Shown: positions 24,348-34,067 of the stretch, one piece after another | Layout of the letters: every line of letters begins with the position of its first letter | Numbering within the stretch: position 1 is the stretch's first letter | Origin: Flavobacterium xanthum | GTDB taxonomy: Bacteria; Bacteroidota; Bacteroidia; Flavobacteriales; Flavobacteriaceae | Direction of reading: 5' to 3' | NCBI RefSeq assembly: GCF_900142695.1 | Contig: NZ_FRBU01000018.1 | Coordinates: 1 to 64,000, forward strand | Length of the DNA: 64,000 bases | Made by a program: the position numbers and the translations under genes | The notes under the pieces: generated by a model | Databases searched by the model: none | Seen by the model: only the letters and a program-made list of their open reading frames with translations | Told to the model about the DNA's origin: nothing

Positions 24348-25460
24348 TTATGAAAACATATCTTTTACTTTCTCAAAAAATGATTTATCGGATTTCTCAG
24401 GATTTGGAATAAAATTATCATCGGTCAACGCATTTTCAAAAAACTGTTTTTGTTCTTTGTTCAATGTTTTTGGAGTCCACACATTCACATGAACCAACAA
24501 ATCTCCATTCCCGTATCCATTGATACTAGGAATTCCTTTTCCTTTTAATCTTAAAATTTTACCAGATTGAATTCCCTCTTCTAGTTTGATTCTCACTTTG
24601 CCGTTTACAGCCTCAATATCTTTTGAAATTCCAAGCACCGCTTCAGCAAAGCTAATGTACAAATCAAAGTGCAAATTCTCTCCTTCACGTTTCAACGATT
24701 CATGTTCTAATTCTTCAATGGCAACAATTAAATCTCCTGGAATACTATTTCCTGGGGCATCATTACCTTTGTTAGACACTTTCAACTGCATGCCATCAAC
24801 CACACCCGCAGGTATTTTTATTGAAACAGTTTCATCTTCAAGAATCATTCCTTGAGAATCAGCTTCCGTTGGTTTTTTATCTAAAATTTGACCAGAACCT
24901 CCACAAGTAGGGCAGGTTGAAGCCGATTGCATTCTACCAAGAATTGTATTGGTCACACGCATTACTTGCCCTTGACCGTTACAGGTAGAACACGTTTTAT
25001 AAGTCACGCCTGGCGCTTGAACCTTACGTTTTACTTTTACTTTTTTCTCGACACCATTGGCAATTTCTTCCAATGTCAATTTTACTTTAATACGCAGGTT
25101 GCTTCCTTTAGCACGACGAACTCCTCCGCCTCCGCCTCCAAAACCACCAAAACCACCTCCAAAAATATCACCAAACTGACTGAAAATGTCATCCATATTC
25201 ATTCCACCTTGACCGCCGCCACCAAAACCTCCAGAACCATCAAAAGCTTGATGTCCATGTTGATCGTACTTTGCTTTCTTCTGTGGATCACTTAATATTT
25301 CGTAAGCTTCAGCAGCTAATTTAAATTTTTCTTCTGCCGATTTGTCTCCAGGATTTTTGTCAGGGTGATGCGCTATAGCTTGCTTTCTATATGCTTTTTT
25401 AATTTCGGCAGCATCGGCACTCTTTGTAATGCCTAATATTTCGTAAAAATCTTTTTTCAT
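24348..25460 (-). CDS. dnaJ: chaperone DnaJ with reduced zinc finger
   Basis: This is a 370-residue DnaJ co-chaperone that stimulates DnaK ATPase. The J domain (1-~70) has the HPD motif at 32-34. A Gly/Phe-rich linker follows (~75-115), then a zinc-finger region and C-terminal substrate-binding domains. Only two CxxCxGxG motifs are present (CSTCNGQG and CPTCGGSG) where typical DnaJ has four, so only one zinc site is possible. Family members from Flavobacteria share this, as I recall. grpE lies 58 bases upstream. Confidence 0.95.
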   Translation of the reverse strand: MKKDFYEILGITKSADAAEIKKAYRKQAIAHHPDKNPGDKSAEEKFKLAAEAYEILSDPQKKAKYDQHGHQAFDGSGGFGGGGQGGMNMDDIFSQFGDIFGGGFGGFGGGGGGVRRAKGSNLRIKVKLTLEEIANGVEKKVKVKRKVQAPGVTYKTCSTCNGQGQVMRVTNTILGRMQSASTCPTCGGSGQILDKKPTEADSQGMILEDETVSIKIPAGVVDGMQLKVSNKGNDAPGNSIPGDLIVAIEELEHESLKREGENLHFDLYISFAEAVLGISKDIEAVNGKVRIKLEEGIQSGKILRLKGKGIPSINGYGNGDLLVHVNVWTPKTLNKEQKQFFENALTDDNFIPNPEKSDKSFFEKVKDMFS

Positions 25461-25518
25461 TTTTATTTTTTCTTGTAAAAAACACAGACGCGATTCATTG
25501 CGTCTCTATACTTACGCA

Positions 25519-26097
25519 TTACTGACCTATTACCACTTTTGGGAAACGAATGATTTTATCTCCTAGTTTGTATCCTTTTTCAAGAACATCAACAATTTTA
25601 CCTTTCATCTTATCTGACGCAGCAGGAATCTGAGTTATGGCTTCTGCAAAGTCAGCATCAAATGCATCTCCCGCGTTTACCTCAACTTGCTCCAATCCTT
25701 TAGCTACCAAGGTGTTTTTTAATTTTTCATGAATAAGCTCCACTCCTTTTAACAAAAGTTCATCTTCGGATTTGCTTATTTCTATAATTGCTCTGTCAAA
25801 ATCATCCAATACAGGCAACATGGCTAATAAAACTTCCTGATTTGCCGTTTTGAATAATTCAATACGCTCCTTAGTAGTTCTTCTTTTGTAATTTTCGAAT
25901 TCAGCGAATAATCGTAAATATTTATCTTTCTCTTTGGCTAAATCTTGCGTCAATTGCTCTTCTACACTTAATTCCTCAACAATGATTTGCTCTTCACTGG
26001 CATTATTCTCTAATGTCGCCTCCTCTAATTCTTGATCGATTTCTGTATTTTCAGTAGTCATATTACTCGTATTTTTAAAAATATTCTTAAAGTTCAT
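25519..26097 (-). CDS. grpE: nucleotide exchange factor GrpE
   Basis: This is a 192-residue GrpE. The acidic, disordered N-terminus (Glu-rich to ~65) leads to a long helix (AKEKDKYLRLFAEFENYKRRT), then the C-terminal beta domain ending with GYKLGDKIIRFPKVVIG. GrpE releases ADP from DnaK. ATG at 26097 is chosen; an upstream in-frame Met at 26151 would add a Lys-rich leader not seen in GrpE. grpE and dnaJ form one minus-strand unit; dnaK is not in the window. Confidence 0.94.
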   Translation of the reverse strand: MNFKNIFKNTSNMTTENTEIDQELEEATLENNASEEQIIVEELSVEEQLTQDLAKEKDKYLRLFAEFENYKRRTTKERIELFKTANQEVLLAMLPVLDDFDRAIIEISKSEDELLLKGVELIHEKLKNTLVAKGLEQVEVNAGDAFDADFAEAITQIPAASDKMKGKIVDVLEKGYKLGDKIIRFPKVVIGQ

Positions 26098-26345
26098 TTT
26101 TATTCTTTTCTTTGGATTGCAAAAGTACTGCCAATTCTTTTTAAATGTCAAATTGTCATCTTTTTAATAATTTCACTTTTTGTAGCTACATAAAACAGAA
26201 CAAGTTAAAATTTTAAGATTATTTTAAGATTATCTTATTATTGTTTTTTCTAGCTTTGTTAAAATTTTTATTTGATACTGCTTCTATAGTAAAAATTCTA
26301 GAGTTTATTCTCAACAATTATTAATTCACCATTACTTTATATTTA

Positions 26346-26378
26346 AAAAGCTTCGTTTACTTAAACGAAGCTTTTTTT
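26346..26378. terminator. strong hairpin terminator, bidirectional
   Basis: AAAAAGCTTCGTTTA and TAAACGAAGCTTTTT form a near-perfect stem with T runs on both strands. It lies 12 bases after the end of hisS. Confidence 0.85.
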
Positions 26379-26389
26379 ATGTCTTTACT

Positions 26390-27766
26390 TTACGAACCCA
26401 GTAAAGCTTCCTTTAAACTTTCAAAATTCAGTGAAAGCTGCTCTCCCGAAATTAGATTTTTAAGTAAAAATGTGTTGGATGTCATCTCATCTGGACCAAC
26501 GATAACGGCAAAAGGAATTCTTCTTTTATCCGCATGCTGAAATTGTTTCGCCACCTTGACAGCATCGGGATACAATTCTACTTTTATTCCTGCCGCTCTT
26601 AATTTTTGAATGGCTTGTAACCCATAAAAAGCTTCCGTTTCTCCATAATTTATAAATAGTGCTTGAGAGGTTGCCGATACCGTTTCTGGAAACAAATTCA
26701 ATTCTTCAACCACTAAATAGATTCGGTCTAATCCAAAAGAAATCCCTACACCGCTCATGTTTTTCAAACCAAAAATTCCAGTCAAATCATCGTATCTGCC
26801 GCCGCCGCCAATGGATCCCATGGAAACGGATTTTGGAGGAGCGACTTCAAAAATAGCTCCCGTATAATAATTTAATCCTCGGGCTAAAGTTACATCTAAG
26901 TCTAACACAGCGTTATTCAATCCAAGCTTCATGACATTGTCACATATAAAACGCAATTCTTCTACTCCTTTCAAGCCTTCCTCTGATTCAGAAAGCAAAA
27001 CAGAAAGTTTTTCTATTTTCTCTACAATGGTTCCCGTGAAATTAAATAATGGTTGCACTTTTGCAATTGCTTCGGCAGCAATTCCTTTCTCCATCATTTC
27101 TTTTTTGACTCCGCCCTCTCCTATTTTGTCAAGCTTATCTAAAGCAACTGTAAAGTCAATTAATTTATCAGAAGCGCCAATAACCTCAGCTATTCCTGAT
27201 AATATCTTTCGGTTATTGATTTTTATGGTTACGCCACTCAAACCCAAATCAGTAAAAACAGCATCGTAAAGCTGCACCAATTCAACTTCTTGCCAAAGGG
27301 ATTTAGACCCTACAACATCCGCATCACATTGAAAAAACTCTCTAAAACGTCCTTTTTGGGGTCGATCTGCACGCCAAACCGGTTGGATTTGATAGCGTTT
27401 GAATGGAAATTCAATTTCGTTTTGGTGCTGCACCACGTAACGTGCAAAAGGCACCGTTAAGTCATAACGCAACGCTTTTTCCGAAATACTCGACGTCAGC
27501 TTGGTGCTCTCCTTACTTTCCAAATGTGCGGCATTGGCTTTCGCCAAATAATCGCCGGAATTCAATATTTTAAAAATCAAACGATCGCCTTCTTCGCCGT
27601 ATTTCCCCATTAAGGTTTCGGAATTTTCAAATGAAGGGGTTTCTATGGGCTGGAAGCCAAATTTCTCGAAATTACTTTTTATAATCTGTATAATATACTG
27701 CCGTTTTGCCACCTCAGCAGGTGAAAAATCTCTGGTTCCTTTTGGAATGCTCGGTTTTGATGCCAT
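26390..27766 (-). CDS. hisS: histidyl-tRNA synthetase
   Basis: This is a 458-residue class II aminoacyl-tRNA synthetase that charges tRNA-His. The N-terminus KGTRDF, motif 2 around [12 protein letters not shown], the histidine-A box [11 protein letters not shown] and motif 3 [11 protein letters not shown] are visible. The C-terminal anticodon-binding domain is ~365-458. ATG at 27766 ([14 protein letters not shown]) fits the family; an upstream in-frame Met at 27880 would add 38 unlikely residues. A terminator follows the gene. Confidence 0.95.
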   Translation of the reverse strand: MASKPSIPKGTRDFSPAEVAKRQYIIQIIKSNFEKFGFQPIETPSFENSETLMGKYGEEGDRLIFKILNSGDYLAKANAAHLESKESTKLTSSISEKALRYDLTVPFARYVVQHQNEIEFPFKRYQIQPVWRADRPQKGRFREFFQCDADVVGSKSLWQEVELVQLYDAVFTDLGLSGVTIKINNRKILSGIAEVIGASDKLIDFTVALDKLDKIGEGGVKKEMMEKGIAAEAIAKVQPLFNFTGTIVEKIEKLSVLLSESEEGLKGVEELRFICDNVMKLGLNNAVLDLDVTLARGLNYYTGAIFEVAPPKSVSMGSIGGGGRYDDLTGIFGLKNMSGVGISFGLDRIYLVVEELNLFPETVSATSQALFINYGETEAFYGLQAIQKLRAAGIKVELYPDAVKVAKQFQHADKRRIPFAVIVGPDEMTSNTFLLKNLISGEQLSLNFESLKEALLGS

Positions 27767-28121
27767 TGTATGAGTATTGGATTTTAGATTTTCAGATTTT
27801 GGAAGTATTGAAAAGCTCCAAATTCTAATTCTTTGCAAATATCCTATTTTTAAAATTATTCTGTTTACAAATTGCATCATTTTATTGCAGGACCACTAGC
27901 CCGGATTGAAGTGAAAATGCGACAGTAAAAAAATAATATTGTTTTCTTGCCGGAAAGAGCGACCGTAGGAAGCTCCTTTCAGGCAATTGAAAACAAATTA
28001 TTTTTTGCTGTCGCATGGTAACGGAAAGCGGGAAATAGCTTCAAAAAAAAGAGATTACAATAAATTAGTTTTTAGCTAGATAAAATTTGTAACAAAAATT
28101 GTATTTTCGTGTCAAACCATT
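27767..28121. other. intergenic region before the ABC permease
   Basis: These ~355 bases hold the long palindromic repeat at 27898-28041 and, near 28085-28109, a TTTG...TATTTTCG pair that approximates a promoter for the permease gene. Confidence 0.5.
27898..28041 (+). repeat. flavobacterial intergenic palindrome, long variant
   Basis: It starts AGCCCGGATTGAAG and ends GCGGGAAATAGCTT, the same outer words as the copy at 21767-21844. Inside is a ~100-base hairpin, ATGCGACAG (27917-27925) pairing with CTGTCGCAT (28008-28016), containing a second hairpin of GGAAAGAGC with GCTCCTTTC. Confidence 0.75.
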
Positions 28122-29366
28122 ATGATGTTAAAATTATTCAAAGAAAATATTCGGATTGCATTAGGTTCAATTAGAACGCAATTGTTACGAACGGTTCTTA
28201 CTGTGATGATTATCGCTATAGGAATCACCGCTTTAGTTAGTATTCTTACGGTTGTTTCGGCACTTGAGAACACCATCTCCTCTGATTTTGCATCGATGGG
28301 AGCGAATACTTTCAATATTAAACAGTATGAAAATACGACGCGTAATCGTGGTGGTGACGAGCGCGTAATCATAAATCCGATTATTTCCTATCCTGAAGCA
28401 GTGGCTTTCAAGAACAAATACACATATCCTTTTACGGAAACGTCCCTTTCTTTTACAGCAACATCCGCTGCTGAAGTAAAATATGAAGCGACTAAAACAG
28501 ATCCCGAAAATTCGATCCTTGGAGTGGACGAGTATTTTATGACCAATTCTGGTTTAGAAACCAGCGCAGGACGAAATTTTACCAGTTTTGATATCGACAA
28601 CAATGCCTATGTATGTGTTGTAGGATCTGATTTTGAGAAAGGATTGCTGAAAGACGTGAATCCAATTGATAAAACAATCGCAATCCGAGGTGCTAAATTT
28701 AAAGTTATTGGAGTGTTGAAAGAAAAGGGATCTACCTTTGGAAACAATCAAGATTTACGCGTTTTAATTCCTATTCAATTGGCTCGTTCTATATTTACGG
28801 CGCCCAACATAAATTATACGGTAAGTGTTATGGTAGGTAAAAAAGAATTGCTAGAACAAGCTTTAGACAATGCTACAAGCACCATGCGCAGGGTGCGCAA
28901 ATTAAGCCCTGTCAAAGACAATAATTTTGGTGTTGTTCGCAGTGACGATCTTATTAACCGAATTTTAGGAATCACAAAATACTTAGGACTGGCCTCGTGG
29001 TTGATTGGTATCATCACCGTTTTAGGATCTTCTATTGCTTTGATGAACATCATGATCGTTTCCGTAACGGAGCGTACGCGAGAAATAGGAGTTAGAAAAG
29101 CTTTGGGAGCCAAGAAAACGACCATCGCTATTCAGTTTTTTATAGAGACATTATTGATTGGTCAAATGGGTGGATTGGTAGGTATTATTTTTGGAATCCT
29201 AATTGGATTTGGAATTGCCACCGCGATGGATTTTGCATTCGTAATTCCGTGGGGCGCTATTATGGCAGCTTTTATCACCAGTTTCATCGTAGCTATTGCT
29301 TCGGGCTTATATCCTGCTATTAAAGCTGCAGTTCTCGATCCGATTGAAGCGTTGCGTTACGAGTAA
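28122..29366 (+). CDS. MacB/FtsX-type ABC transporter permease
   Basis: This is a 414-residue permease with the MacB-like core. An N-terminal membrane helix (about 22-45) is followed by a periplasmic domain (~50-260) and three C-terminal helices (about 290-315, 340-370 and 375-400). VSVTERTREIGVRKALGAKK is the FtsX-family signature. No ATPase gene is adjacent, so it probably pairs with one elsewhere. An ATG three bases downstream is an equal start. Confidence 0.9.
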   Translation: MMLKLFKENIRIALGSIRTQLLRTVLTVMIIAIGITALVSILTVVSALENTISSDFASMGANTFNIKQYENTTRNRGGDERVIINPIISYPEAVAFKNKYTYPFTETSLSFTATSAAEVKYEATKTDPENSILGVDEYFMTNSGLETSAGRNFTSFDIDNNAYVCVVGSDFEKGLLKDVNPIDKTIAIRGAKFKVIGVLKEKGSTFGNNQDLRVLIPIQLARSIFTAPNINYTVSVMVGKKELLEQALDNATSTMRRVRKLSPVKDNNFGVVRSDDLINRILGITKYLGLASWLIGIITVLGSSIALMNIMIVSVTERTREIGVRKALGAKKTTIAIQFFIETLLIGQMGGLVGIIFGILIGFGIATAMDFAFVIPWGAIMAAFITSFIVAIASGLYPAIKAAVLDPIEALRYE

Positions 29367-29526
29367 AGTACCGTGCCTTGCCGTTATGATATGAAAAAAA
29401 ACATGTGGATTAGTTAGCCAATTTAAATTGCTTATTGAAAAGCCTTTCCTGTAATAACTGTGGGGATTATCCTTTTATGACTGAATCAGCTTAAAAATCA
29501 GAAGAAAAAACGTTATATTCTAAACG

Positions 29527-30399
29527 CTATCTAGTACATTTTATCATCCTATCATTACCATAAATATCTTTTCGTAATTCGATATTTTTGAAATGCATTT
29601 GCTGCAGCAAATTAATCATTGCTGCCCCTAAATATTGATTGATCTCAAAGTACAACAGTCCGCTTTCAGTGAGATTTTCTAGAGCTAATTCGGCTATTTT
29701 TTTGTAAAAAATCAACGCGTCATCATCCTCTACGAAAAGAGCCAAATGCGGTTCATTATCTAAAACATTTTTTTTGATTTCTTCTTTTTCCAAATTTCGA
29801 ACATAAGGAGGATTTGAAACTATAATATCAAACTGTTCGTTGATTCCTTCAACTGCACTTAATGTAACCGCTTCTAGAATATTTTGATGGATAAAATTAA
29901 CGTTTACTGTATTATTGGCAGCATTTTTTTTGGCTGTAGCCAAAGCCTTTTCAGAAACATCAATAGCAAAAACGGTAGCATTTGGAAGATTTTTTGCCAA
30001 GGAAATAGCAATACAGCCGCTTCCTGTACCTATATCCAATATTTTTAGATTGTTGGATTGTTGTGTTTTTCGGTGATCCGATAGCATCCAATCAACCAAC
30101 TCTTCTGTTTCTGGTCTTGGAATCAAAACGTGTTCATTGACACTAAAATCCAATCCATAAAAGCTCGTTTTACCTAACAAATATTGTATTGGGATTTCTT
30201 GTTTTAACGGTGCTAAAATCGAGTTCCATACCGCAACTTCTGAAGCAGAAAAAACCAAATCAGGATGCAGCGCCAAATCAATTCGTTTCAGTTGTTGTTT
30301 TTCCTCTAAGATTAAGTAGAAAAAACTCTCTGCTTCACCAGCATCATAAAGAGGGGTGAGTTCTTGAATAAAATGAGCTCTGTACTCTTTAATTTTCAT
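29527..30399 (-). CDS. prmC: release factor glutamine methyltransferase PrmC
   Basis: This is a 290-residue SAM-dependent enzyme that methylates the Gln of the GGQ motif in release factors. SAM motif DIGTGSGCIAI and the catalytic NPPY (in VSNPPYVR) are both present. The N-terminal helical domain spans ~1-95. The length is normal for PrmC. It stands alone on the minus strand. Confidence 0.94.
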   Translation of the reverse strand: MKIKEYRAHFIQELTPLYDAGEAESFFYLILEEKQQLKRIDLALHPDLVFSASEVAVWNSILAPLKQEIPIQYLLGKTSFYGLDFSVNEHVLIPRPETEELVDWMLSDHRKTQQSNNLKILDIGTGSGCIAISLAKNLPNATVFAIDVSEKALATAKKNAANNTVNVNFIHQNILEAVTLSAVEGINEQFDIIVSNPPYVRNLEKEEIKKNVLDNEPHLALFVEDDDALIFYKKIAELALENLTESGLLYFEINQYLGAAMINLLQQMHFKNIELRKDIYGNDRMIKCTR

Positions 30400-30539
30400 G
30401 GTTTATAAGTATCAATTTAATTGTATAGCAGACAAAAAATAAGTTTAAAATGAATTGCTATTTAAAAATGTAAGGAATAATGATTACTTGCTGTTTCTAC
30501 TCTTTTATCTCTAGTGTTAAAAGAATTAAGTCATAATCA

Positions 30540-31028
30540 TTATTCTAAATTTTTCAACATCCAAATGGGACAACTGACATGTCCTGTACTACCCATTGGA
30601 GCCGAAATATATTCAAAACCAACTTTTTTATATAATTTTTGTGCGTCAAGCATAAAGGGCATTGTTTCTAAATAGCAGCTCTCAAAACTAAAATTCCTTG
30701 CGCTTTGTAAACACACCGCCATCATTTCGGCACCAATTCCCAAACCGCGTGTTTCCGGCAGAAAATACATTTTTTGCAACTCACAAATAGTTTCCGCTTC
30801 GTTTTCTAGTGGCGCAATTCCAGCAGAACCAATAATTCTTCCGTTATTTTCAACCACATAGTACACAGATCTTGGTTTGCTATACTCTTCAAACATAAAA
30901 TCCAAATAAGGATCTTCATAAGCCGTCCCTACTTTTGGAATATTCAATTCATCAAAAACCGCTCGTATCAATGCTGCAACTTCTTGATTATCTTCTCTAT
31001 TTATTTTTCTGATACTGTAATTTTCCAT
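30540..31028 (-). CDS. GNAT family N-acetyltransferase
   Basis: This is a 162-residue GNAT fold protein. The acetyl-CoA region reads MYFLPETRGLGIGAEMMAVCL (motif A, R/Q-x-x-G-x-G). The substrate is unknown. It is a single minus-strand gene, divergent from ribD. Confidence 0.88.
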   Translation of the reverse strand: MENYSIRKINREDNQEVAALIRAVFDELNIPKVGTAYEDPYLDFMFEEYSKPRSVYYVVENNGRIIGSAGIAPLENEAETICELQKMYFLPETRGLGIGAEMMAVCLQSARNFSFESCYLETMPFMLDAQKLYKKVGFEYISAPMGSTGHVSCPIWMLKNLE

Positions 31029-31128
31029 TTTTTAAAAATCTAATTATACCTGCAAAAATAGAAATTGTTTATTATTATTCTCCAAAGTTTTGAAACAAAA
31101 TCATAAACTCAAAAATTACTACTTTTGT

Positions 31129-32175
31129 ATGGTGAAAATACATGAAAAATATATAAGAAGGTGCATCGAATTAGCTGAAAATGGTTTAGGAACAACGTAT
31201 CCAAACCCCATGGTAGGTTGTGTGATTGTTTACGATGGAAGGATAATCGGCGAAGGTTGGCACAAAAAAGCGGGTGAACCACATGCAGAAGTAAATGCTG
31301 TAAATTCCGTAAAAGATAAGACTTTATTGAAAAAAGCAACCATTTACGTAAGTTTAGAACCGTGCAGTCATTTTGGAAAAACACCACCATGCTGCAATTT
31401 GATTATCGCTAATAAAATCCCAAAAGTGGTCATAGGAACTATAGATCCTAACGAAAAAGTGGCGGGAAAGGGAATCAAAAAGCTAATTGAAGCCGGAATT
31501 CAAGTAACTGTTGGCGTACTAGAAGAGCCTTGTTTTGAATTGAACAAGCGCTTTTTTACTTTTCACAACAAGAAAAGACCGTACCTTATTTTAAAATGGG
31601 CAGAATCCAAAGACGGTTTTATCGCTCCAATGGAAAAATTAGAAAAAAAACCCGTTTGGATAACCAATGGATATTCCAGACAACTAGTCCACAAATGGCG
31701 CACTGAGGAGCAGGCAATTCTGGTGGGAACACAAACTGTGATTGACGACAATCCTAAACTCGACGCACGAGACTGGCGGGGAAATAATCCTGTCCGAGTA
31801 GTTTTAGACCAAAATAATCGCATTCCAGAACATAGCCAAATTCTTGACAGTCACGTTAAAACTATCCTTTTTTCTAAATTTAAAACCGCTGCTGAAAAAG
31901 AAAATGTTATCTTTAAGATAATTGATTTTGAGGAAAACGTAGTACAGCAAGTAGTTCAATCGCTGTACGAACATCAAATTCAGTCCGTTATTATTGAAGG
32001 CGGAAGGCAAACTTTGCAATCTTTTATAGATGCCAATCTATGGGATGAAGCACGAATATTCGTTGGAAACATGCCATTCAATTCCGGAATCAAAGCGCCT
32101 ATTCTCGGTAAAAAACAGTTCGAAAAATCTTTGATTGGTACTGACGAACTTCTAATTTCTAGAAACTATGATTAA
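31129..32175 (+). CDS. ribD: riboflavin biosynthesis bifunctional deaminase/reductase RibD
   Basis: This is a 348-residue RibD. The N-terminal deaminase carries the zinc motif HAEVNA and PCSHFGKTPPC; the C-terminal reductase region has VIIEGGRQTLQSF. It performs the second and third steps of riboflavin synthesis from GTP. ATG at 31129 (MVKIHEKYIRRC) fits the family; a TTG upstream at 31090 is unlikely. The HAD gene overlaps its end by eight bases. Confidence 0.94.
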   Translation: MVKIHEKYIRRCIELAENGLGTTYPNPMVGCVIVYDGRIIGEGWHKKAGEPHAEVNAVNSVKDKTLLKKATIYVSLEPCSHFGKTPPCCNLIIANKIPKVVIGTIDPNEKVAGKGIKKLIEAGIQVTVGVLEEPCFELNKRFFTFHNKKRPYLILKWAESKDGFIAPMEKLEKKPVWITNGYSRQLVHKWRTEEQAILVGTQTVIDDNPKLDARDWRGNNPVRVVLDQNNRIPEHSQILDSHVKTILFSKFKTAAEKENVIFKIIDFEENVVQQVVQSLYEHQIQSVIIEGGRQTLQSFIDANLWDEARIFVGNMPFNSGIKAPILGKKQFEKSLIGTDELLISRNYD

Positions 32176-32770
32176 TACTATAATTTTTGATTTTGGTGAT
32201 ATTTTTATCAATTTAGACAAGCAAGCTTCTGTTACTGCTTTTAAAAACTTAGGCTTAACAGAATGGAATGATGATCTAGAACAGTTGAACCTGCAGTTTG
32301 AAACTGGAAAAATATCTCGTGAAGATTTTCTGTTTGGCATTCAAAAATACATCCCAACGGCTAGTATCAAGCAAATTACTACGGCTTGGAACGCCATCCT
32401 TCTTGACTTTCCTTTGTATCGATTAGAATTTTTACAAATGCTTTCCCAAAAATACCGCTTGTTTCTGTTGTCGAACACAGATGCGATCCATATTGAAAAT
32501 TTTGAGCAAACAAACGGAATTTCTTTTTACAGGGATTTTTATCAATGTTTTGAAAAAGTATATTTCTCGTTTGAACTTGGCACAAGAAAACCCAATCCTG
32601 AAACTTTTAATCACCTGATAAACAATCATGAATTGGCTCCCAAAAGAACCCTGTTTGTAGATGACAAAAAAGAAAACACTGATGCTGCGCTGGCTTTAGG
32701 ATTTGAAGTTTGGAATTTACAAGTTGGAAAAGAAGACGTCATCCATTTATTAGACAAAAAATTAATTTGA
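32168..32770 (+). CDS. HAD family hydrolase, subfamily IA-like
   Basis: This is a 200-residue HAD protein. Motif I is FDFGDIFINLD (nucleophile D8, with Gly-Asp in place of the usual DxD), motif II is LLSNTD and motif IV is FVDDKKENTDAALALGF. A helical cap lies between ~15 and 85. The start overlaps the ribD stop, so it is likely translated with ribD and may act in the same flavin pathway as a phosphatase; that link is inferred from overlap only. Confidence 0.88.
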   Translation: MINTIIFDFGDIFINLDKQASVTAFKNLGLTEWNDDLEQLNLQFETGKISREDFLFGIQKYIPTASIKQITTAWNAILLDFPLYRLEFLQMLSQKYRLFLLSNTDAIHIENFEQTNGISFYRDFYQCFEKVYFSFELGTRKPNPETFNHLINNHELAPKRTLFVDDKKENTDAALALGFEVWNLQVGKEDVIHLLDKKLI

Positions 32771-32825
32771 AAAAAGGCTTCAAAAGCAAATCGAGTTTAA
32801 AAATTCATTCCCTTTTTAATTCCTA

Positions 32826-33449
32826 TTGAAAGATACATACAACACCATTGAATTACCCGTAGAAGGAATTCTTCACAAAGATAAAAATAGTAAGTTTTTT
32901 GGTTACGCATTCCCAATGCAAGAAGAGGATCAGCTAAAACCGATCCTAGACCATTTACGAAAACAACATCCGCATGCTGGTCATTTTTGTTATGCCTATC
33001 AAATGGGTACTGATGCGCTTACTTATAGAGCAAACGATGATGGAGAACCTAGTAACAGCGCTGGCATGCCCATCTATGGACAAATTCAATCCTTTGCCAT
33101 TACAAATGTATTGCTGGTAGTCGTTCGCGTTTTTGGAGGAGTAAAATTAGGCGTTGGAGGATTGATTGCAGCCTACAAAACAACTGCACAACTCGTACTT
33201 GCCACCTGCGAGATTGTCGAAAAAACCATTGACGTCCATTTTATGATCTCCTTTGATTACAAAAACATGAATAAAGTGATGCGGGTAATCAAAGAAAAAA
33301 AACTAGAAATTGTTTCTCAAGAAATGGAAATAAATGAAATATCAACCCTTCCAATGGGGGTAATTGAGGTAAAAACACGAAAAAAAAATGCCGAAATGGT
33401 CTTCGACATTTTTCAAACGTTATTCGAAATAGACATAAAACGAGTCTAA
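32826..33449 (+). CDS. YigZ/IMPACT family protein
   Basis: This is a 207-residue protein of the YigZ/UPF0029 family. DGEPSNSAGMPIYGQI and VVRVFGGVKLGVGGLIAAY are the family's hallmark blocks (about 77-125). The C-terminal ferredoxin-like domain starts at ~140. The start is TTG at 32826 (MKDTYNTIEL); no in-frame ATG lies nearby. IMPACT proteins are linked to translation stress in eukaryotes; the bacterial role is unsettled. Confidence 0.88.
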   Translation: MKDTYNTIELPVEGILHKDKNSKFFGYAFPMQEEDQLKPILDHLRKQHPHAGHFCYAYQMGTDALTYRANDDGEPSNSAGMPIYGQIQSFAITNVLLVVVRVFGGVKLGVGGLIAAYKTTAQLVLATCEIVEKTIDVHFMISFDYKNMNKVMRVIKEKKLEIVSQEMEINEISTLPMGVIEVKTRKKNAEMVFDIFQTLFEIDIKRV

Positions 33450-33478
33450 TTCTGATTTAAAACAGTACTTTTTTCAGT

Positions 33479-33883
33479 TTATTCCAAAGTTTTTAACAAT
33501 TCCAAAATATAATCTGGAGGAGCAGTTGGGCGACCCGTTTTTATTGACACAAAAACCAAAATAAACTGGGCAGTTGTTAATAACTCATTCGCTTCATTAT
33601 AGATCGCGCAATCGAATTCTATCTTTACGGACGTCTGACTTTTGAAAACCGTGTGAACCGTAAGCAACTCATCATAACGTGCTGATTTTTTATAATTTAT
33701 ATTCATGGAAACAATAGGAAGAGCAATTCCCCTTTCTTCCATTATTTTATACGATATCCCTTTGTTTCTAAGCCATTCCACTCTTCCTATTTCAAAATAA
33801 GGTATGTAATTACCGTGATATACAACGCCCATTTGGTCAGTTTCCGAGTAGCGTACTCTAACTTCTATTTGATGATCTTTCAT
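33479..33883 (-). CDS. YbgC-like acyl-CoA thioesterase
   Basis: This is a 134-residue hotdog-fold 4HBT thioesterase. RYSETDQMGVVYHGNYIPYFE includes the catalytic Asp (ETDQMG) and the YHGNY block. It hydrolyses short acyl-CoA or acyl-ACP thioesters; the substrate is inferred only. It is convergent with the YigZ gene and divergent from dnaA. Confidence 0.92.
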   Translation of the reverse strand: MKDHQIEVRVRYSETDQMGVVYHGNYIPYFEIGRVEWLRNKGISYKIMEERGIALPIVSMNINYKKSARYDELLTVHTVFKSQTSVKIEFDCAIYNEANELLTTAQFILVFVSIKTGRPTAPPDYILELLKTLE

Positions 33884-34067
33884 TAATTTTATATTAAATA
33901 TTTTAATTTTAAACAGTGCCTTACAACAATAATTCGTGAAATTATTACCCTATATATTTTTTTTTACAGAAATTTGTTCACATATTTGTTACCCCGATAA
34001 ATAATTACAAAACTCCTTTTTTTTAGTAAGATAACAATTACCAATTAAAAACAATTTAATAGAATAT

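Noticed and set aside
31120..31127. TAnnTTTG promoter match TACTTTTG just before ribD
   Set aside because: Transcription would start at or after the chosen ATG, so it is probably a chance match unless the start lies further in.
33884..34067. Possible replication origin next to dnaA
   Set aside because: Only one weak DnaA-box-like word (TTGTTCACA) was found, without a cluster of boxes or other origin features.
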